A DNA stretch of 64,000 nt from Maritimibacter alkaliphilus HTCC2654. Its GTDB lineage: Bacteria; Pseudomonadota; Alphaproteobacteria; Rhodobacterales; Rhodobacteraceae. The notes beneath the pieces were generated by a model, which was not told where the DNA came from, searched no databases, and saw nothing but the letters and a program-made list of their open reading frames with translations. The stretch lies in assembly GCF_000152805.1 (NCBI RefSeq), contig NZ_CH902578.1:2073834-2137833 (forward strand). The letters are read 5' to 3'. The position numbers were made by a program, and so were the translations under genes. How positions within the stretch are numbered: the stretch's first letter is position 1; every line of letters starts with the position of its first letter. Shown here in pieces: positions 26,524-45,209 of this stretch.

Positions 26524-26549
26524 AGCCCCCCAGCCTGGGCTGGAGGGCT
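26524..26549 (-). terminator. Terminator after rplW
   Basis: AGCCCCCCAG pairs with CTGGAGGGCT around the CCTGGG centre, and the minus strand continues TTTTTCTTTTG. It sits 37 bases past the rplW stop and closes the str-S10 transcript before the accessory insertion. Confidence 0.85.
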
Positions 26550-26585
26550 CAAGTCTTTGTGTGGCGGGTTTGCCCGCCGACACGA

Positions 26586-26882
26586 TCACAGACCGGTGGT
26601 CACGTCGATCGTGTTGCCCTCTTCGAGGGTAACATAGGCTTTCTTGACGTCGTTGCGGCGGCCCATCTGGCCCCGGAACCGCTTCTGCTTGCCTTTGGTG
26701 ACGGTCGTGTTCACGGCCTTCACCTTGACACCGAAGAGCGTTTCCACCGCTTCCTTGATGAGCGGCTTGTTCGCGTCGATCGCCACTTCGAACACCACGG
26801 CGTTGGCCTCGGAGGCCATGGTGGATTTCTCGGTGATGATCGGCTTGCGGATCACGTCGTAGAGTGCGGCTTTGTCGGTCAT
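26586..26882 (-). CDS. rplW: Large ribosomal subunit protein uL23
   Basis: uL23 sits at the tunnel exit and docks trigger factor and SRP. The 98-residue product [20 protein letters not shown] has [23 protein letters not shown] and [20 protein letters not shown]. It overlaps rplD by four bases. It is the last gene of its block; rplB, its usual neighbour, lies 3.4 kb downstream beyond a terminator. Confidence 0.98.
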   Translation of the reverse strand: MTDKAALYDVIRKPIITEKSTMASEANAVVFEVAIDANKPLIKEAVETLFGVKVKAVNTTVTKGKQKRFRGQMGRRNDVKKAYVTLEEGNTIDVTTGL

Positions 26883-27496
26883 TTCAGACGAGCCTCCAGA
26901 GCTTCGACACCCGCTTTCGTGAGCACGAGCGTGTCACGCTTGAGGATGTCATAGACGTTGGCGCCCATCGACGGCAGCACATCGAGACCTTCGATGTTGC
27001 GCGCGGCCTTGGCGAAGTTTTCGTTCACCTCGGCACCGTCGATGATGAGCGCGCGCTTCCAGCCCAGATCCTTGACCAGCTTGGCCAGCACCTTGGTCTT
27101 GCCGTCGGCTTCGGCGGTGTCGATCACGACGATCGCACCTTCCTGCGCCTTGGCGGAGAGCGCGTGCTTGAGGCCGAGCTTGCGGAATTTCTTCGTCAGC
27201 TCATGCCCGTGCGAGCGCGGGGTCGGACCCTTGTAGATACCACCCTTGCGGAAGATCGGCGCGTTGCGGTCGCCGTGGCGTGCGCCACCGGTGCCCTTCT
27301 GGCGATAGATCTTCTTGGTCGAGTAGCTGGTTTCCGAGCGGGTTTTCACCTTGTGGGTGCCCTGCTGCGCGTTGTTGCGCTGCCAGCGGACCACACGGTG
27401 CAGGATGTCGGCGCGCGGCTCGAGCCCGAAAAGGGCCTCGTCCAGCTCGACCGACCCGGCTTTGCCGCCGTCCAGTTTGATCACGTCGAGTTTCAT
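26879..27496 (-). CDS. rplD: Large ribosomal subunit protein uL4
   Basis: uL4 lines the exit tunnel and, in E. coli, represses the S10 operon. The 205-residue product [20 protein letters not shown] contains the tunnel loop region [20 protein letters not shown] and [20 protein letters not shown]. It overlaps both rplC and rplW by four bases. Confidence 0.98.
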   Translation of the reverse strand: MKLDVIKLDGGKAGSVELDEALFGLEPRADILHRVVRWQRNNAQQGTHKVKTRSETSYSTKKIYRQKGTGGARHGDRNAPIFRKGGIYKGPTPRSHGHELTKKFRKLGLKHALSAKAQEGAIVVIDTAEADGKTKVLAKLVKDLGWKRALIIDGAEVNENFAKAARNIEGLDVLPSMGANVYDILKRDTLVLTKAGVEALEARLK

Positions 27497-28365
27497 TCGT
27501 CGCCTTCCTTCTTCTCGGCGTCGGAGCCGGCATCTTCACCCTTTTCGGCGTCGATCTCGGCTTCGGCTTCCTTCAGGGCGGCCTCTTCGGCAGCAGCCTG
27601 CTCTTCGGCCAGACGCTTGGCTTCCTCTTCCGCCTCGGCGGCAGCGGCGGCAGCGGCTTCTTCCGCGGCTTTCGCAGCTTCTTCAGCGGCGGACTTCAGG
27701 GCAGCCGGGAGAATGGCGTTCTCGGGGAACGGCTTCTTCACGGCGTCCTTGATGGTGACCCAGCCACCTTTGGAACCCGGAACGGCACCTTTGATCATGA
27801 TCAGACCGCGTTCGCTGTCCGTCTTCACGACTTGGAGGTTCTGGGTGGTGACACGTGCAGCACCCATGTGACCGGCCATCTTCTTGCCCTTGAACACGCG
27901 GCCCGGGTCCTGACACTGACCCGTCGAACCGTGCGAACGGTGGGAGATCGACACACCGTGCGAGGCGCGCAGACCACCGAAGTTGTGCCGCTTCATGGCA
28001 CCGGCGAAGCCTTTACCGATCGAGGTGCCCGAGACGTCCACGAACTGACCCGCGAAGTAATGGTCAGCGGTGATCTCTTCACCCACGTTGATCAGGTTCT
28101 CGGCATCCACGCGGAACTCGGCAACCTTGCGCTTGGGCGCAACGTTGGCGGTGGCGAAGTGGCCACGCATGGCTTTGGACGTCCGTTTGGCCTTGGCCGA
28201 ACCGGCGCCAAGCTGAACGGCGGTGTAGCCGTCCTTCTCGGTCGTCCGCTGGGCCACGACCTGCAACCCGTCGAGTTGCAGAACGGTGACCGGCACTTGC
28301 TTACCGTCTTCGAGGAAGAGGCGGGTCATGCCGACCTTTTTTGCGATAACACCAGAGCGCATCAT
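27493..28365 (-). CDS. rplC: Large ribosomal subunit protein uL3 with long Ala/Glu C-terminal extension
   Basis: uL3 starts 50S assembly and reaches the peptidyl-transferase centre. The 290-residue product is about 80 residues longer than E. coli L3. The core, [16 protein letters not shown] through [39 protein letters not shown] and [19 protein letters not shown], ends near residue 220. The rest is an Ala/Glu-rich predicted helix or coiled coil with an acidic end (EKKEGDE). Two adjacent ATG codons occur at the start; the second gives the family's usual MRSG. AAGGAGG lies upstream. It overlaps rplD by four bases. Confidence 0.97.
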   Translation of the reverse strand: MMRSGVIAKKVGMTRLFLEDGKQVPVTVLQLDGLQVVAQRTTEKDGYTAVQLGAGSAKAKRTSKAMRGHFATANVAPKRKVAEFRVDAENLINVGEEITADHYFAGQFVDVSGTSIGKGFAGAMKRHNFGGLRASHGVSISHRSHGSTGQCQDPGRVFKGKKMAGHMGAARVTTQNLQVVKTDSERGLIMIKGAVPGSKGGWVTIKDAVKKPFPENAILPAALKSAAEEAAKAAEEAAAAAAAEAEEEAKRLAEEQAAAEEAALKEAEAEIDAEKGEDAGSDAEKKEGDE

Positions 28366-28379
28366 TACTCATGCCCTCC

Positions 28380-28694
28380 TTAAACGGAAATCTGCACGTC
28401 GACGCCGGCAGCGAGGTCGAGCTTCATCAGCGCGTCCACGGTCTGCGGGGTCGGGTCCACGATGTCGAGCAGACGCTTGTGCGTCCGGATCTCGAACTGA
28501 TCGCGCGATTTCTTGTCGATGTGCGGCCCACGGAGAACCGTGAACTTTTCGATCTTGTTCGGCAGCGGGATCGGCCCGCGCACCTGCGCACCGGTCCGCT
28601 TGGCGGTCGCAACGATCTCCTGCGTGCTGGCGTCCAGCACGCGGTAGTCGAACGCCTTCAGGCGGATCCGGATGTTCTGGCTTTGAATGGCCAT
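28380..28694 (-). CDS. rpsJ: Small ribosomal subunit protein uS10 (NusE)
   Basis: uS10 is both a 30S head protein and NusE, the partner of NusB in antitermination and of NusG. The 104-residue product [20 protein letters not shown] has [20 protein letters not shown] and [20 protein letters not shown]. It follows tuf by 67 bases, with no obvious separate promoter, so the str and S10 sets probably share a transcript here. Confidence 0.98.
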   Translation of the reverse strand: MAIQSQNIRIRLKAFDYRVLDASTQEIVATAKRTGAQVRGPIPLPNKIEKFTVLRGPHIDKKSRDQFEIRTHKRLLDIVDPTPQTVDALMKLDLAAGVDVQISV

Positions 28695-28761
28695 TGTCTT
28701 GTCCTTTTCAGTTGAGAGGAGGACCTCCGGCTCATCCGGAAGCCCTCGTCGAACCCGTTAA

Positions 28762-29937
<1,176 letters not shown>

Positions 29938-29958
29938 GATGGCCTCCTTATCATTGGC

Positions 29959-30013
29959 GGTGCGCCCGAGGCGCACCCTACGGGGTGGTAGGGTGCGGGG
30001 GCTCCCCCGCACC
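29959..30013 (-). repeat. Palindromic intercistronic element, GC-rich variant (after fusA)
   Basis: In message sense, five bases after the fusA stop, the sequence reads GGTGCGGGGG-AG-CCCCCGCACC, then CTACC and a second GCACCCTAC-related arm (GTAGGGTGCG / CGCACCCTAC). It keeps the stop-proximal place and the CCCTAC end of the other copies but differs in the inner bases with paired changes, which suggests that the stem is what is preserved. Confidence 0.6.
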
Positions 30014-30018
30014 GCTGC

Positions 30019-32142
30019 TTATGCGTACTTCGACTGGATCTCTTCCGAGATGTTCGCCGGAACCGGTTCGTAGTGGTCGAACTGCATCGTGAACTGCGCG
30101 CGGCCCGAGGACATGGAACGCAGGTTGTTGATGTAGCCGAACATGTTGGCCAGCGGCACGAAGGCGTTGATCGCAACGGCGTTGCCGCGCGGCTCCTGCC
30201 CCGACACCTGACCACGACGGGAGGTGAGGTCGCCGATGATGTTGCCGGTGTATTCTTCCGGCGTCACGACTTCGACCTTCATCATCGGTTCGAGCAGCTT
30301 CGCACCGGCCTTGCGCAGACCTTCGCGCATACACATCCGCGACGCGATTTCGAACGCGAGAACCGACGAGTCGACATCGTGGAACTTACCGTCCAGCAGC
30401 GCGACCTTGAAGTCGATGACCGGGAAGCCGGCGAGCGGACCAGAGTCCATGACCGACTTGATGCCCTTTTCGACGCCCGGCACGTATTCCTTCGGAACCG
30501 CACCACCGACGATCTTCGACTCGAACGAGTAGCCTTCTCCCGGCTCGGTCGGCGAGATCACCAGCTTCACTTCAGCGAACTGACCCGAACCACCCGACTG
30601 TTTCTTGTGGGTGTAGGTGTGCTCGATCTCGTGACCGATGGTCTCACGGTAAGCCACCTGCGGCGCACCGATGTTGGCTTCGACCTTGAACTCGCGCTTC
30701 AGACGATCGACGAGAATGTCGAGGTGAAGTTCGCCCATGCCCTTCATGATCGTCTGACCGGACTCGAGGTCGGTTTCGACGCGGAAGGAGGGGTCTTCGG
30801 CGGCAAGACGCTGAAGGCCCTGGGACATCTTCTCTTGGTCGGCCTTGGTTTTAGGCTCGACCGCGATCTCGATGACCGGATCGGGGAAGGTCATGGTTTC
30901 AAGCACGACCGGCGCGTTCGAGGCACAGAGCGTGTCACCCGTGGTGGTCTCTTTCAGACCGGCCAGCGCGATGATGTCGCCCGCGAACGCCTCTTCGATC
31001 TCTTCCCGGTCGTTCGAGTGCATCATCATCATACGACCGATGCGCTCTTTCTTGCCCTTGGTCGAGTTGAGGATGTTGTCGCCCTTGTTGAGCTTGCCCG
31101 AGTAGATCCGGGTGAAGGTCAGCGAGCCGACGAACGGGTCGTTCATGATTTTGAACGCCAGCGCCGAGAACGGCATCTCGTCGTCCGCACGGCGGGCGAT
31201 GTTGCGCTCTTCGGTTTCGTCGTCCGGCGCGAAGCCCATGTAGTCGACCACGTCGAGCGGGCTCGGCAGGAAGTCGACGACCGCGTTGAGCAGCGGCTGA
31301 ACGCCTTTGTTCTTGAACGCCGAACCACCCAGAACCGGAACGAATTTCAGGTCGAGGCAGCCCTTGCGGATCAGCGACCGCAGGGTCGGAATGTCGGGCT
31401 CGTTGCCTTCGAGGTATTCCATCATCGCGTCGTCGTCCATTTCGACGGCGTTTTCGATGAGGTGCGAACGCCACTCGTCGGCCAGATCCTTGAGGTCGTC
31501 ACGGATCGGCTGGCGCACCCAGGAGGCGCCCAGGTCTTCGCCCTGCCAGACCCACTCTTCCATGGTCACGAGGTCGACGATGCCTTCGAGCTTGTCTTCG
31601 GCGCCGATCGGGAAGTTCACGGGGACCGGCGTCGCACCGGTGCGGTCCTTGATCATCTCGACGCAGTTGAAGAAGTCGGCACCGATCTTGTCCATCTTGT
31701 TGACGAACACCAGACGCGGAACCTTGTAGCGGTCAGCCTGACGCCACACGGTTTCGGTCTGCGGCTCGACACCGGCGTTACCGTCGAGCAGCGCGACGGC
31801 GCCGTCGAGAACGGCGAGCGAACGCTCGACTTCGATGGTGAAGTCCACGTGGCCGGGGGTGTCGATGATGTTGAAGCGGAACTTCGTGTCATCGGTCCCT
31901 TCTTCGGTCGGGTCTTCCTGCCACTGCCAGAAGGTCGTGGTCGCAGCCGAGGTGATGGTGATCCCCCGCTCCTGCTCCTGCTCCATCCAGTCCATGGTGG
32001 CCGCACCGTCGTGCACCTCACCGATCTTATGCGACCGGCCGGTGTAATACAGGATGCGCTCCGTGGTCGTGGTCTTGCCGGCATCGATGTGAGCCATGAT
32101 GCCGAAGTTACGGTAGCGTTGGAGGGGATATACGCGTGCCAT
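30019..32142 (-). CDS. fusA: Elongation factor G
   Basis: EF-G drives translocation and, with RRF, ribosome recycling. The 707-residue product [20 protein letters not shown] has the P-loop [43 protein letters not shown] and [11 protein letters not shown]. The later domains contain [18 protein letters not shown] and the C-terminal [20 protein letters not shown]. It lies 26 bases after rpsG. Confidence 0.98.
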   Translation of the reverse strand: MARVYPLQRYRNFGIMAHIDAGKTTTTERILYYTGRSHKIGEVHDGAATMDWMEQEQERGITITSAATTTFWQWQEDPTEEGTDDTKFRFNIIDTPGHVDFTIEVERSLAVLDGAVALLDGNAGVEPQTETVWRQADRYKVPRLVFVNKMDKIGADFFNCVEMIKDRTGATPVPVNFPIGAEDKLEGIVDLVTMEEWVWQGEDLGASWVRQPIRDDLKDLADEWRSHLIENAVEMDDDAMMEYLEGNEPDIPTLRSLIRKGCLDLKFVPVLGGSAFKNKGVQPLLNAVVDFLPSPLDVVDYMGFAPDDETEERNIARRADDEMPFSALAFKIMNDPFVGSLTFTRIYSGKLNKGDNILNSTKGKKERIGRMMMMHSNDREEIEEAFAGDIIALAGLKETTTGDTLCASNAPVVLETMTFPDPVIEIAVEPKTKADQEKMSQGLQRLAAEDPSFRVETDLESGQTIMKGMGELHLDILVDRLKREFKVEANIGAPQVAYRETIGHEIEHTYTHKKQSGGSGQFAEVKLVISPTEPGEGYSFESKIVGGAVPKEYVPGVEKGIKSVMDSGPLAGFPVIDFKVALLDGKFHDVDSSVLAFEIASRMCMREGLRKAGAKLLEPMMKVEVVTPEEYTGNIIGDLTSRRGQVSGQEPRGNAVAINAFVPLANMFGYINNLRSMSSGRAQFTMQFDHYEPVPANISEEIQSKYA

Positions 32143-32168
32143 TGGAATGGGCCTCTATCGGTGTTCGG

Positions 32169-32639
32169 TTACCAGCGGTAATGGCTGAACGCACGGTTGG
32201 CGTCGGCCATCTTGTGGGTGTCTTCACGCTTCTTCACGGCGGTGCCGCGACCGTTGACTGCGTCGAGCAGCTCGCCGGCAAGGCGCTCTTCCATCGTGTT
32301 CTCGTTGCGGGCGCGGCAGGCGGTGATGAGCCAGCGGATCGCCAGAGCTTCACGACGCTCGGGGCGCACTTCGACGGGAACCTGATAGGTGGCACCACCA
32401 ACGCGGCGCGAGCGAACCTCGACCGACGGCTTGATGTTGTCGAGCGCCTCGTGGAAGATTTCCACCGGAGCCCGCTTCACCTTGTCTTCGACGCGACCAA
32501 GCGCGTTGTAGACGATCTTCTCGGCGGCAGACTTCTTGCCGTCGACCATGAGGTTGTTCATGAACTTGGTCAGAACCTTATCGCCGTACTTGGCGTCAGG
32601 CAGAATTTCGCGCTTCTCAGCAGCGTGACGACGGGACAT
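32169..32639 (-). CDS. rpsG: Small ribosomal subunit protein uS7
   Basis: uS7 organises the 3' major domain of 16S rRNA. The 156-residue product [20 protein letters not shown] has the standard length and [40 protein letters not shown] and the C-terminal [15 protein letters not shown]. It follows rpsL by 12 bases. Confidence 0.98.
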   Translation of the reverse strand: MSRRHAAEKREILPDAKYGDKVLTKFMNNLMVDGKKSAAEKIVYNALGRVEDKVKRAPVEIFHEALDNIKPSVEVRSRRVGGATYQVPVEVRPERREALAIRWLITACRARNENTMEERLAGELLDAVNGRGTAVKKREDTHKMADANRAFSHYRW

Positions 32640-32651
32640 ACCAGTCTCTCC

Positions 32652-33023
32652 TTACTTCGGACGCTTCGCGCCGTACTTCGAACGACGCTGCTTACGATCT
32701 TTGACGCCCTGGGTGTCGAGCACACCGCGAAGGATGTGGTAACGGACACCCGGAAGGTCTTTCACACGGCCGCCACGGATGAGCACGACGGAGTGCTCTT
32801 GCAGGTTGTGGCTTTCACCGGGGATGTAGCTGATGACTTCGTAGCCGTTGGTCAGACGGACCTTGGCGACTTTACGCATAGCGGAGTTCGGCTTCTTCGG
32901 CGTCGTCGTGTAGACGCGCGTGCAGACACCACGCTTCTGCGGGCAGGATTCCAGGTGCTGGGACTTGGAGCGTTTGACTTTGGGCTGACGCGGCTTGCGG
33001 ATCAGCTGTTGGATCGTGGGCAT
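32652..33023 (-). CDS. rpsL: Small ribosomal subunit protein uS12
   Basis: uS12 monitors decoding in the A site. The ATG at 33023 gives 123 residues, [20 protein letters not shown]. The streptomycin-related residues appear wild type: lysine in [12 protein letters not shown] and lysine in [13 protein letters not shown]. Nine upstream in-frame codons are not in the family. It is the first gene of the str-S10 block, preceded by a leader of about 220 bases and a strong promoter. Confidence 0.98.
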   Translation of the reverse strand: MPTIQQLIRKPRQPKVKRSKSQHLESCPQKRGVCTRVYTTTPKKPNSAMRKVAKVRLTNGYEVISYIPGESHNLQEHSVVLIRGGRVKDLPGVRYHILRGVLDTQGVKDRKQRRSKYGAKRPK

Positions 33024-33252
33024 TGGGCTTCGTTCCCCGTGTTGCAACACTTATGTTCATGGGGCGCGCGCCCCGGTTTCAGTCGACTTGCGTCTTTCGC
33101 GTCCAAAAAACGCAATGAACCGCCCCCGCCCCAGTCAGCCGGGGCGACGCGGTGGATAATCAGAGGATCGGGGCAACAAGGCCCGGATCGTGGCCACTTC
33201 ATATCTGTAGACGGGCGGTCGGATACACGTATCCCTTTGCCCGGGTGCGCGC

Positions 33253-33281
33253 CGTATATGGGGAGTCGGATAGCTTGTCAA
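33253..33281 (-). promoter_or_regulatory. Strong sigma70-type promoter of the rpsL (str-S10) block
   Basis: On the minus strand a perfect TTGACA (33281-33276) and TATACG (33258-33253) are 17 bases apart, the best promoter match in the window. The leader from about 33246 to 33024 has GC-rich hairpin potential (a GGGGCG.../CGCCCC pair near 33062-33075 and CCCCGGCTGA/TCAGCCGGGG near 33127-33150). I see no gene in the 33024-33420 gap. Confidence 0.65.
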
Positions 33282-33329
33282 CGCTGATGCGCCAGAATCC
33301 GCGGCACCGGCGCACAAAGCCGGAAAACC

Positions 33330-33358
33330 TTGCTTAAAAGCGGTTTTGGGCGGATACT
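33330..33358 (+). promoter_or_regulatory. Putative promoter of the TbpB-barrel-like lipoprotein
   Basis: TTGCTT (33330-33335) and GATACT (33353-33358) are 17 bases apart on the plus strand, about 60 bases before the lipoprotein start. Confidence 0.45.
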
Positions 33359-33420
33359 CGGCCCAATTTCGAAGACCGAACAACGGTCTCGACCCTAACC
33401 GCATTTGAGGCGAGCAGACA

Positions 33421-34056
33421 ATGAAACTTCTTCAGATTACCGCGGCTCTGGCCGCGTGCACCGCTGTTGGCGGATGCAGTATTTTCGGCGGCAGGGCCAC
33501 GAACGGCCAGGGCGCCGAACTTCTCGACACATCGCCGGGAATCGACGTCTCCCGGCTGGACGACGCCACGGGCGAGGCCGATTTCCAGTCCGCGTTCCAG
33601 TATGTCAGGGGTCAGGAAGCGACCACGACCATGCCGAACTCGGGAAGCGCCGACTATCTCGGCGGCTTCGGTGCGGACGTGACCGGCGACATCGCGGGGT
33701 TCATGACCGGCGCGGTGAACATGACCGTCGAGAGCTTCAACACCGGGGTCGTCAGCGGCACGGTGGATGAAATCGCACTCTACAATGCCGATGGATCGCA
33801 GAACCGCACCTTCGCGGGTGAGGTGTTTCTGAACGGCACCGTGACGGGCACGGGTCTGGCCGCGAACGGCACCGACAACATTCGCGACAACTCGACCGGT
33901 CTCGAATCCGACGCGACGCTCCGGTTCAACGGCGATTTCCGCAACCTCAAGAGCGAGGGCCGCGCGAGCGCCATGACCGGCACGACGACAGGCAGCGGCA
34001 CCGGGGGCTTCGACTTCGCGCTCGACAACGGGAAGTTCTACGCGATCGAGCAATAG
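33421..34056 (+). CDS. Lipoprotein with TbpB-like beta-barrel features
   Basis: The 211-residue protein has a lipoprotein signal (MKLLQITAALAACTAVGGCS, lipobox VGGC, Cys19). The mature part alternates short beta strands: GSADYLGGFGADVTGDIAGF, MTVESFNTGVVSGTVDEIAL, AGEVFLNGTVTGTG, TLRFNGDFRNL and a final GTGGFDFALDNGKFYAIEQ. The repeated G-x-hydrophobic strand pattern resembles the eight-stranded barrel of transferrin-binding-protein-B-like lipoproteins. The fold call is by pattern only, and ligand and role are unknown. It has its own promoter and ends at a terminator shared with rpoC. Confidence 0.65.
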   Translation: MKLLQITAALAACTAVGGCSIFGGRATNGQGAELLDTSPGIDVSRLDDATGEADFQSAFQYVRGQEATTTMPNSGSADYLGGFGADVTGDIAGFMTGAVNMTVESFNTGVVSGTVDEIALYNADGSQNRTFAGEVFLNGTVTGTGLAANGTDNIRDNSTGLESDATLRFNGDFRNLKSEGRASAMTGTTTGSGTGGFDFALDNGKFYAIEQ

Positions 34057-34102
34057 GGTCCGGCACCCGCGCCGACGCACGTTACCTGCTTCCAAAAACA
34101 AG

Positions 34103-34129
34103 AAAGCCCCGCCGGATCGGCGGGGCTTT
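34103..34129. terminator. Bidirectional terminator between the lipoprotein gene and rpoC
   Basis: AAAGCCCCGCC pairs with GGCGGGGCTTT around a five-base loop, with A-rich and T-rich flanks on the two sides, suiting termination from both converging genes. Confidence 0.85.
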
Positions 34130-34147
34130 CCTTTTCATGTCAAAGCC

Positions 34148-38395
<4,248 letters not shown>

Positions 38396-38448
38396 TTGGA
38401 TTTCCTCAAATCTGGGTTCGTTGGGGGGATGGGGTGAGGCTCAGGGCC

Positions 38449-42591
<4,143 letters not shown>

Positions 42592-42784
42592 AAGGTGGAC
42601 ACCTTTGTTGCTTTCTCACTGACGCGCGGGGCCGCCGGGGCACCGGCCTGCACGCCGTTCGAAACGGGGGTTCGGATCCATACCTGGAAACCTTCCCACA
42701 GGTTTCCGCCCGATCCTTGAACCGCGCCTTGGGGAAGGTCACCGAAGCGGATGCTTCGCGAATGGCCCTCGCCAAGACAGGTTC

Positions 42785-42814
42785 GGCTGGACCCGGATTT
42801 CTCCGGACCCAGCC
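42785..42814 (-). promoter_or_regulatory. Interrupted hairpin in the rplL-rpoB gap
   Basis: GGCTGG and CCAGCC pair with an inner CGGA/TCCG stem separated by a small internal loop. In E. coli the same gap has an attenuator and an RNase III site; a similar role here is inference from position. The remaining bases 42592-42784 hold no gene. Confidence 0.4.
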
Positions 42815-42822
42815 TCGATATC

Positions 42823-42844
42823 GTAAGGTGGGTGCGAACCCACC
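42823..42844 (-). repeat. Palindromic intercistronic element, copy 3 (after rplL)
   Basis: The plus strand reads GTAAGGTGGGTG-CG-AACCCACC. In message sense it begins six bases after the rplL stop as GGTGGGTT-CG-CACCCACC-TTAC. It differs from copies 1 and 2 by one base in the outer part. Confidence 0.75.
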
Positions 42845-42850
42845 TCGCCC

Positions 42851-43228
42851 TTAGGCCAGCTCGACTTCGGCGCCTGCCGCTTCCAGCTTGCCTTTGATGT
42901 CTTCGGCTTCCGCCTTGTCGACACCTTCTTTGATCTTGCCGCCGGCTTCGACCAGGTCTTTGGCTTCTTTCAGGCCAAGACCGGTGATGCCGCGAACTTC
43001 TTTGATGACGGCGATTTTGTTGCCACCAGCCGACTTGAGAACGACGTCGAATTCGGTCTTCTCTTCAGCAGCTGCACCGGCGTCGCCACCAGCAGGGCCG
43101 GCCATCATGACAGCGCCGCCAGCAGCGGGCTCGATGCCGTATTCTTCTTTGAGGATCTCTTTGAGTTCCTGAGCTTCGAGAAGGGTCAGACCCACGATCT
43201 CTTCAGCAAGTTTCTTCAGATCAGCCAT
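42851..43228 (-). CDS. rplL: Large ribosomal subunit protein bL12 (L7/L12)
   Basis: bL12 forms the flexible stalk that recruits translation GTPases. The 125-residue product [20 protein letters not shown] has the N-terminal dimer domain, the Ala/Gly hinge ([14 protein letters not shown]), and the C-terminal domain [20 protein letters not shown] with [20 protein letters not shown]. It follows rplJ by 70 bases. Confidence 0.98.
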   Translation of the reverse strand: MADLKKLAEEIVGLTLLEAQELKEILKEEYGIEPAAGGAVMMAGPAGGDAGAAAEEKTEFDVVLKSAGGNKIAVIKEVRGITGLGLKEAKDLVEAGGKIKEGVDKAEAEDIKGKLEAAGAEVELA

Positions 43229-43298
43229 AGTACTGTTTCCGTTCTTTCAGATGTGTTCCAACGTGAGCGATTGCAACGCTACGTCGGCCTCAGATTGC

Positions 43299-43811
43299 TT
43301 ACGCAGCCTTTTCCTCGATGGTGGAAAGGATGGATGCGATGTTCGAAGCAGGAGCGCCAATGGCACCGGCGATGTTCGACGCGGGCGCGCCAATGCACGA
43401 TGCGATCTGAGCGAGAAGCTCTTCACGCGACGGCATCTTGGCGACACGGCCGACACCAGCGGTGTCGAGTGCTTCCTCACCCATAGCACCACCGAGGATC
43501 ACGAGCTTCTCGTTATCCTTGGCGTACTTATCCATGACCTTGGCCGCAGCCACGGGGTCTTCGGAATAGGCGAGGACAGTCATGCCTGTCAGGTACTGGG
43601 CGATCGAAGCCGCCGGTTTGCCTTCCAGAGCGATCTTGGCGAGCCTGTTCTTGGCGACACGCACCGAACCACCCACGTCACGCATTTGTGCGCGGAGGTC
43701 CTGCATCTCAGCAACCGTGAGACCTTCGTAGTGGGCAACCACAACGACGCCAGAGCTTTCGAAGATCTGGCCGAGTTCCTCGACCACTTTCTCTTTCTGG
43801 GCTCTATCCAC
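43299..43811 (-). CDS. rplJ: Large ribosomal subunit protein uL10
   Basis: uL10 anchors the L12 stalk. The 170-residue product starts at a GTG (43811) with GGAG seven to eight bases upstream: [20 protein letters not shown], then [40 protein letters not shown] and a C-terminal helix of repeated [21 protein letters not shown] that binds L12. The duplicated APASNIA is a local repeat inside the helix. It opens the rplJ-rplL-rpoB-rpoC block. Confidence 0.97.
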   Translation of the reverse strand: MDRAQKEKVVEELGQIFESSGVVVVAHYEGLTVAEMQDLRAQMRDVGGSVRVAKNRLAKIALEGKPAASIAQYLTGMTVLAYSEDPVAAAKVMDKYAKDNEKLVILGGAMGEEALDTAGVGRVAKMPSREELLAQIASCIGAPASNIAGAIGAPASNIASILSTIEEKAA

Positions 43812-44581
43812 AGTTTCACTCCAAGTATGGAGGGTGCGACCCCTCCGGCTCTATTTACACCGGGTGCAGGCACCCGATGGTCGGGTCCTTACGGGTCCGT
43901 CCAAGATCACCCGAGGCACCCCGAAAGGCGGCCCGAAGAAATCTGGTTCTTTCCCGTCTCAGGCAGGATTTATGGATTGCTCCACCCACCTTCTCGGACG
44001 AATCGTCGGACGCACGGACAGAGTCAGGGCGTCAGACCCGGCGGGGTGTAGAGCGGATTCGGTGAAAAGGAAAGGGGGAAATTGCCACGAGCGCGTGATA
44101 GGCCATCACGCGCGTCCCGGTCCCCTCGAATGCACAATAAGTATAACATGCCACATCGCACACGGCGAGACATTTGTGCCCGCCCCGGTTGAGCGTGGCC
44201 TCTTTGCACGCGGAAAGACCATATTTCGCAGGCGGGCGGATGCCCCTGCCCCGCCCGCGTTTCCCCCGTCATCGGTCGGGTGGCGCACCCCGGCACTGTC
44301 GACACCCCGCGAAAAGGCGGTGCCGCGCCGCCTCCGGCTCGGCGCGCAGTCGTGAACCCGTCACTCATCGAGGCACCGTCTTGACCGCGAGACACGGCGC
44401 CCGCGCATCGAGATACACAATCCCGCCATTCCCGCGCCTTGTCGGCACCACGGGCGCCGCTGAAATCCGCCGTGAAAACACCCCCGAGGCACCACAGGAA
44501 AGTTATATCTCGACCGCAAATTACGGTCATTCAGATCGCATCAAGGTTAATGCGACCACTGCATAGCAAGGGACAGACAGA
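43812..44581. other. Long gap upstream of rplJ; probable L10 leader
   Basis: This 770-base region has no supportable gene. Open frames on both strands (for example 44024-44530 minus) have composition unlike coding sequence. The part next to rplJ (about 43812-43960) has several short inverted repeats (such as GGGTGCAGG/CACCCG) and is where an L10/L12 autoregulatory leader would lie. A minus-strand TATACT occurs at 44132-44137 without a matching -35. The plus-strand gene at 44582 must have its promoter in the right-hand part. Confidence 0.4.
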
Positions 44582-44986
44582 ATGAACGCAGATTTCGAAC
44601 TTGAGAATATGCCGGCCGCCAAGCGGCGCCGGCTCGGCCATTTCCTGTCGGATACCTCCGGCGCCGTGACCGTCGACTGGGTGGTGCTCACCGCCGCGAT
44701 CGTCGGCATCGGCACCGCAGTTCTGTTGTCCGTATCGGGCGGCACGAATGCTCTGGCCGACAAGACCAGCACCGCAATCTCGGAAGTCGAAGTCGCGGGA
44801 CTGGGCAACACCGGAAACGAATGGGACATCGACGCCCCGACCAACGGATATCTCGATTGTGACGGCGCGACGTGTTACCGGAGCGACTACGACACCGGCC
44901 AGATGTCGTCCTTCCCCAACACCTACGGGAAAAACTTCATCTCCGACTATTCGGGCGGCGAAACCACGCGCTTCTACGAATATTGA
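44582..44986 (+). CDS. Flp-pilin-like single-membrane-segment protein
   Basis: The 134-residue product has a basic N-terminus (AKRRRLGHFLSD), then the segment SGAVTVDWVVLTAAIVGIGTA, similar to type IVb (Flp) pilins where a prepilin region precedes a hydrophobic helix with a conserved acidic residue (D48 here). The C-terminal half is hydrophilic with GYLDCDGATCYRSDYDTG (two cysteines) and a tyrosine-rich end. No tad/cpa export genes lie nearby, so assembly into a pilus is unproven. CAAGGGACAGACAG precedes the ATG. A strong terminator follows. Confidence 0.65.
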   Translation: MNADFELENMPAAKRRRLGHFLSDTSGAVTVDWVVLTAAIVGIGTAVLLSVSGGTNALADKTSTAISEVEVAGLGNTGNEWDIDAPTNGYLDCDGATCYRSDYDTGQMSSFPNTYGKNFISDYSGGETTRFYEY

Positions 44987-45004
44987 TACCGCCGGACAGA
45001 CACG

Positions 45005-45036
45005 AAAAAAGGGCGCCTCGCGAGGCGCCCTTTTTT
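45005..45036. terminator. Terminator after the pilin-like gene
   Basis: AAAAAAGGGCGCCTCG pairs with CGAGGCGCCCTTTTTT, a perfect palindrome that can stop transcription on either strand. Confidence 0.9.
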
Positions 45037-45209
45037 GTTGGCTGAACCGCAAGGTCTTCATATCTCGCGAATGCCGCCGATAGTGGGCGGCGCGATCCGC
45101 GCCTGCTTCCGGCCTCTGGATGGACAGGTCACGACAGCCTCATCTAACATGGGCCGCATTCCATTCGGCCCCTTTTGATCGCTCTATTTGAAAGACAGGA
45201 CATTTCCGC

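Noticed and set aside
44024-44530. Open frames on both strands in the gap upstream of rplJ
   Set aside because: Low-complexity R/G/A-rich translations without motifs, ribosome-binding sites or conserved-looking segments.
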